Assembly: GCA_934438175.1 (NCBI GenBank)
Contig: CAKSBH010000009.1
Span: forward strand, 16,888 to 80,887
Direction of reading: 5' to 3'
Source: an uncultured Eubacteriales bacterium
GTDB taxonomy: Bacteria > Bacillota > Clostridia > Oscillospirales > UBA644
DNA length: 64,000 nt
Shown: positions 61,817 through 64,000 of the stretch, one piece after another
How the letters are laid out: every line of letters starts with the position of its first letter
Numbering within the stretch: position 1 is the stretch's first letter
The notes under the pieces: model-generated
The model's input: the letters and a program-made list of their open reading frames with translations, nothing else
Told to the model about the DNA's origin: nothing
Database searches by the model: none
Program-made: the position numbers and the translations under genes

Positions 61817-61845
61817 AGGATATCATATCTTTCAAAAAAAATCAA
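61817..61845 (-). promoter_or_regulatory. Probable promoter of the glycosidase-like/SGNH operon
   Basis: Minus strand: TTGATT, 17-bp spacer, TATCCT, in a very AT-rich gap, about 50 bp before the ATG, which has GGAGGAA upstream. Confidence 0.5.
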
Positions 61846-61890
61846 TAAAAAAAAAGAAAAATCTTCAAAATTTACATAAGATGCCGCATT

Positions 61891-62568
61891 TCACACCCGA
61901 TGGGTCTCCAGATATGCCCGCACCTCGTCCAAGTCTGTAAACAGACCCGCCAACAGAGGTCTCGTTTCCGCATCCGGCTGCTTACAATCCGGCACCATAA
62001 AGGGCAATGCGCCCGCCCGGGATGCCGCTTTGATTCCGTTCTGAGAGTCTTCCAGAACGATACAACGACGGATATCCGCACCGATACGCTCCGCTGCCGT
62101 CAGAAAGATCTGGGGATTTGGCTTTCCGAGCGTAACGTCTTCCCCGCAGATTACGGCGTCAAACGCGGAGGTCAGTTTGGACATGCGCAGATACTCGTCC
62201 GCACGGGGATGCTCGCTGGAGGTGGCGACAGCTGTTTTCAACCCGTTTTCTTTCAAAAAGTCAAGCAGATTGTACAATCCCTTTTTCACGGTCAACCCAT
62301 GGGTACGGATATAATCCATGGCAATCTCAAGCCGACGGATCCGGATGGGATAGAACGGAAAATCCTTTCCGTACGCCTGTTCAAAGTGGCGGCGGCCATC
62401 TTCTGCATTCAGCCCGATTGCGCCCTCCACAACATCACGGGTCACCTCATAGCCGAACTCCTTCGCTGCCCAGGGCCAGGTCAGTGTATACACGCTTTCC
62501 GTATCAAACATCAAACCGTCCATATCAAACAGAACGGCCTCCACAGACCGTCCGCATACTTCAATCAT
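61891..62568 (-). CDS. HAD-superfamily phosphatase, beta-phosphoglucomutase-like
   Basis: 225 residues. Motif I LFDMDGLMFDTES (nucleophile and acid Asp), motif II TAVATSSEHPRA, motif III KPNP and motif IV VLEDSQNGIKAA, with an alpha-helical cap between I and II. These belong to the group of sugar-phosphate phosphatases and beta-phosphoglucomutases. Exact substrate open. It is transcribed leftwards from a near-consensus promoter that is back to back with the one for the next HAD gene. Confidence 0.9.
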   Translation of the reverse strand: MIEVCGRSVEAVLFDMDGLMFDTESVYTLTWPWAAKEFGYEVTRDVVEGAIGLNAEDGRRHFEQAYGKDFPFYPIRIRRLEIAMDYIRTHGLTVKKGLYNLLDFLKENGLKTAVATSSEHPRADEYLRMSKLTSAFDAVICGEDVTLGKPNPQIFLTAAERIGADIRRCIVLEDSQNGIKAASRAGALPFMVPDCKQPDAETRPLLAGLFTDLDEVRAYLETHRV

Positions 62569-62595
62569 ACCGCAACCCTCTTTCTTTTTTCAATA

Positions 62596-62624
62596 AGTAT
62601 AGCATAATCGGTAACGCTTTGCAA
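62596..62624 (-). promoter_or_regulatory. Promoter of the leftward HAD gene
   Basis: Minus strand: TTGCAA (62624-62619), 17-bp spacer, TATACT (62601-62596). Confidence 0.8.
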
Positions 62625-62641
62625 GATTTTAGGGTCAATGC

Positions 62642-62670
62642 TTGCAAAAAAAACAAAACTGTGCTATAAT
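62642..62670 (+). promoter_or_regulatory. Promoter of the rightward HAD/acetyltransferase operon
   Basis: TTGCAA, 17-bp spacer, TATAAT. The two TTGCAA boxes of this divergent pair are 17 bp apart. Confidence 0.8.
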
Positions 62671-62707
62671 GCCGATATCGAAAAATTCCGGAAAGAAGTC
62701 TTTTCTT

Positions 62708-63367
62708 ATGAAACACATCAAAACCGTTGTTTTCGATCTGGACGGCACATTGCTGGATTCCATCCCGGATATTGCCTCGGCAATGAACACCGTTCTTTCC
62801 GAAAACGGTCTTCCCACGCACACCCGGGAAGAATATATTTCCTTTATCGGAGACGGTGTGGCACAGCTGGTCCACCGTTCTCTCGGCAAACAGGACACCC
62901 CCGCTTTGTTTGAAAAGGTCCGCCGCGAATATTCTGCACAGTATTCTGCCCATGCTGCCGAAAAGACCGAACCGTTTGACGGAATTCTGCAGGCACTGGA
63001 TGCACTGACCGGTTCATATCGGCTCGCCATTTTGTCCAACAAGGGAGACGCCGATGTCAAAAAACTGACAGTGCAATATTTCGGAACCCGTTTTGCCAGC
63101 GCTTTCGGGCAGTTTGGCAACTACAAAGTCAAACCGTCGCCGGATCTTCTGTTTGTAACGGCGAAGGAACTGGGAGTTTCCGAAAAAGATCTGATCTTTG
63201 TCGGAGATTCCCCCGTGGATGTCGAAACAGCCCATGCTGCCGGAATTCCCTGCATTGCCGTTGAATGGGGATATCGCACACGGGAACAGCTGATTGCCGC
63301 AGGATGCGACTATCTTTGCAAACAGCCGACGGATCTTCCCGCGGTAATCCGGGAGGCAGACGTATGA
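62708..63367 (+). CDS. HAD hydrolase, phosphoglycolate phosphatase-like
   Basis: 219 residues. Motif I VVFDLDGTLLDSIPD, motif II LAILSNKGDADV, motif III KVKPSPD and motif IV FVGDSPVDVETAHAAG, the Gph/PpaX pattern: such enzymes clear phosphoglycolate or hydrolyse pyrophosphate. The ATG at 62708 is used because the promoter lies inside the longer open frame. The ribosome site is weak. It overlaps the following acetyltransferase by 4 bp. Confidence 0.9.
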   Translation: MKHIKTVVFDLDGTLLDSIPDIASAMNTVLSENGLPTHTREEYISFIGDGVAQLVHRSLGKQDTPALFEKVRREYSAQYSAHAAEKTEPFDGILQALDALTGSYRLAILSNKGDADVKKLTVQYFGTRFASAFGQFGNYKVKPSPDLLFVTAKELGVSEKDLIFVGDSPVDVETAHAAGIPCIAVEWGYRTREQLIAAGCDYLCKQPTDLPAVIREADV

Positions 63368-63939
63368 ACAACCGTCTTTCTTCTCAGAGTTTTCGCTATG
63401 ATTTAACCGATCCCTCGATGCGCGAAGACCTTCTCCGTGCCCGTCATCTGGTACAGGAACTGAACCGGTTGGATGTCAACGACACGGCCGCTAAGCAAAC
63501 CCGGATGAAAGAACTGTTCGGAACGCTGGGAGACGGAGCGGATCTCAATCCCCCGTTCACCTGTGACTTCGGCAAACATATCCATATCGGAAACAACTTC
63601 TTTTGCAACTATAACTGCACGATTCTGGACATTGCCGAGGTTACCATCGGAGATGACTGTCTGTTCGGGCCGAATGTTTCCATTTACACGGCTGCTCATC
63701 CGGTCGATTTTGCCGGACGCAAAGCCAACATCGGAACCGGAGCACCCGTCCGGATCGGCAACGGGGTATGGATCGGAGGAAACTCCGTGATTCTCGGCGG
63801 TGTAACCATCGGCGACCGTGCCGTCATCGGTGCGGGAAGCGTTGTGACGCATGACATTCCGCCCGACACAGTCTGGGCGGGAAATCCTGCCCGTTTTCTG
63901 CGCAACATTGACAACGGAGAAGAAAAGGAGATTCTATAA
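63364..63939 (+). CDS. Sugar O-acetyltransferase (maltose/galactoside acetyltransferase family)
   Basis: 191 residues. An N-terminal helical cap (REDLLRARHLVQELNRLD) is followed by left-handed beta-helix hexapeptide repeats: IHIGNNFFCNYNCTILDIAEVTIGDDC, then the catalytic His in YTAAHPVD, and GNGVWIGGNSVILGGVTIGDRAVIGAGSV. It transfers acetyl from acetyl-CoA to a sugar. The close link to a HAD phosphatase gene fits sugar metabolism. It is the last gene, followed by a terminator. Confidence 0.93.
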   Translation: MNNRLSSQSFRYDLTDPSMREDLLRARHLVQELNRLDVNDTAAKQTRMKELFGTLGDGADLNPPFTCDFGKHIHIGNNFFCNYNCTILDIAEVTIGDDCLFGPNVSIYTAAHPVDFAGRKANIGTGAPVRIGNGVWIGGNSVILGGVTIGDRAVIGAGSVVTHDIPPDTVWAGNPARFLRNIDNGEEKEIL

Positions 63940-63945
63940 AAAATT

Positions 63946-63994
63946 AAAAACACCGCCATTTTTTGTGCATATTGCACGGTTTGACGGTGTTTTT
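63946..63994 (+). terminator. Terminator after the acetyltransferase gene
   Basis: AAAAACACCG (63946-63955) pairs with CGGTGTTTTT (63985-63994), with an inner small hairpin GTGCA/TGCAC (63965-63977). A T-rich tail follows. Confidence 0.8.
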
Positions 63995-64000
63995 CTTTTG

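Noticed and set aside
1..64000. CRISPR arrays, insertion sequences, phage genes, tRNA or rRNA genes
   Set aside because: No spaced direct repeats, transposase, integrase or structural phage motifs were seen, and no tRNA-like cloverleaf or conserved rRNA sequence was recognised by eye; a dedicated RNA search was not possible.

Overview
The window is a densely packed bacterial chromosome segment of moderate GC content. It has short gene gaps, Shine-Dalgarno-led starts and promoters of the sigma-A type (about 17-bp spacers). I see no phage, insertion sequence, CRISPR array, rRNA or tRNA. The gene content points to a Gram-positive, meso-diaminopimelate, spore-forming (or recently spore-forming) member of the Clostridia. 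The signs are a MurE with the DNPR motif, a class B penicillin-binding protein with PASTA domains, SpoIVB, a pro-SigK type sigma factor, an HPr protein, DegV and QueH. The exact family cannot be fixed by reading alone.

Layout. 1-10 kb: the division and cell wall (dcw) cluster on the minus strand, mraZ-rsmH-ftsL-pbp-murE-murF-mraY-ftsW-murG; murG runs off the left edge and murD is missing from its usual place. 10-14.5 kb: a plus-strand operon of polA, an unusual arginine-phosphatase/RimI fusion gene, and tsaD. 14.5-20 kb: a 31-residue Cys-rich peptide gene, an orphan mazF, a secreted CBM9-like protein, degV, and a PLP enzyme paired with an ATP-grasp ligase. 20-27 kb (minus): GTP-type pckA, then a complete branched-chain amino acid ABC transporter (livJHMGF). 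27-30 kb (minus): queH, uvrC and an HPr gene. 30-31 kb: spoIVB.

31-39 kb (minus) is one long operon headed by recA: recA-recX-rimO-pgsA-cysS-recG-(MGMT-like/DUF1284 fusion). 39-47 kb: a CDF metal transporter with a WYL regulator, a ParB/Noc-like protein, a lipoprotein esterase with Ig-like domains, an unrecognised protein, an ECF S component and a leucine-rich-repeat lipoprotein. 47.8-56 kb is a long plus-strand run: gltX-glnS-dacF-yerC-methyltransferase-hslO-lipoprotein-FAD enzyme. 56-64 kb: a candidate small RNA, a DUF1015 gene, sigK, an alpha/beta hydrolase, a minus-strand pair (SGNH hydrolase and glycosidase-like lipoprotein), two HAD phosphatases and a sugar O-acetyltransferase.

Functionally the window mixes housekeeping (wall synthesis, repair, tRNA charging and modification), sporulation control (SpoIVB signals activation of pro-SigK in known spore formers) and secreted, possibly polysaccharide-directed proteins. 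The most interesting signals are the phosphatase-acetyltransferase fusion next to tsaD, a probable minus-strand non-coding RNA near 56 kb, and a terminator hairpin whose 3' arm contains the ribosome binding site of sigK.
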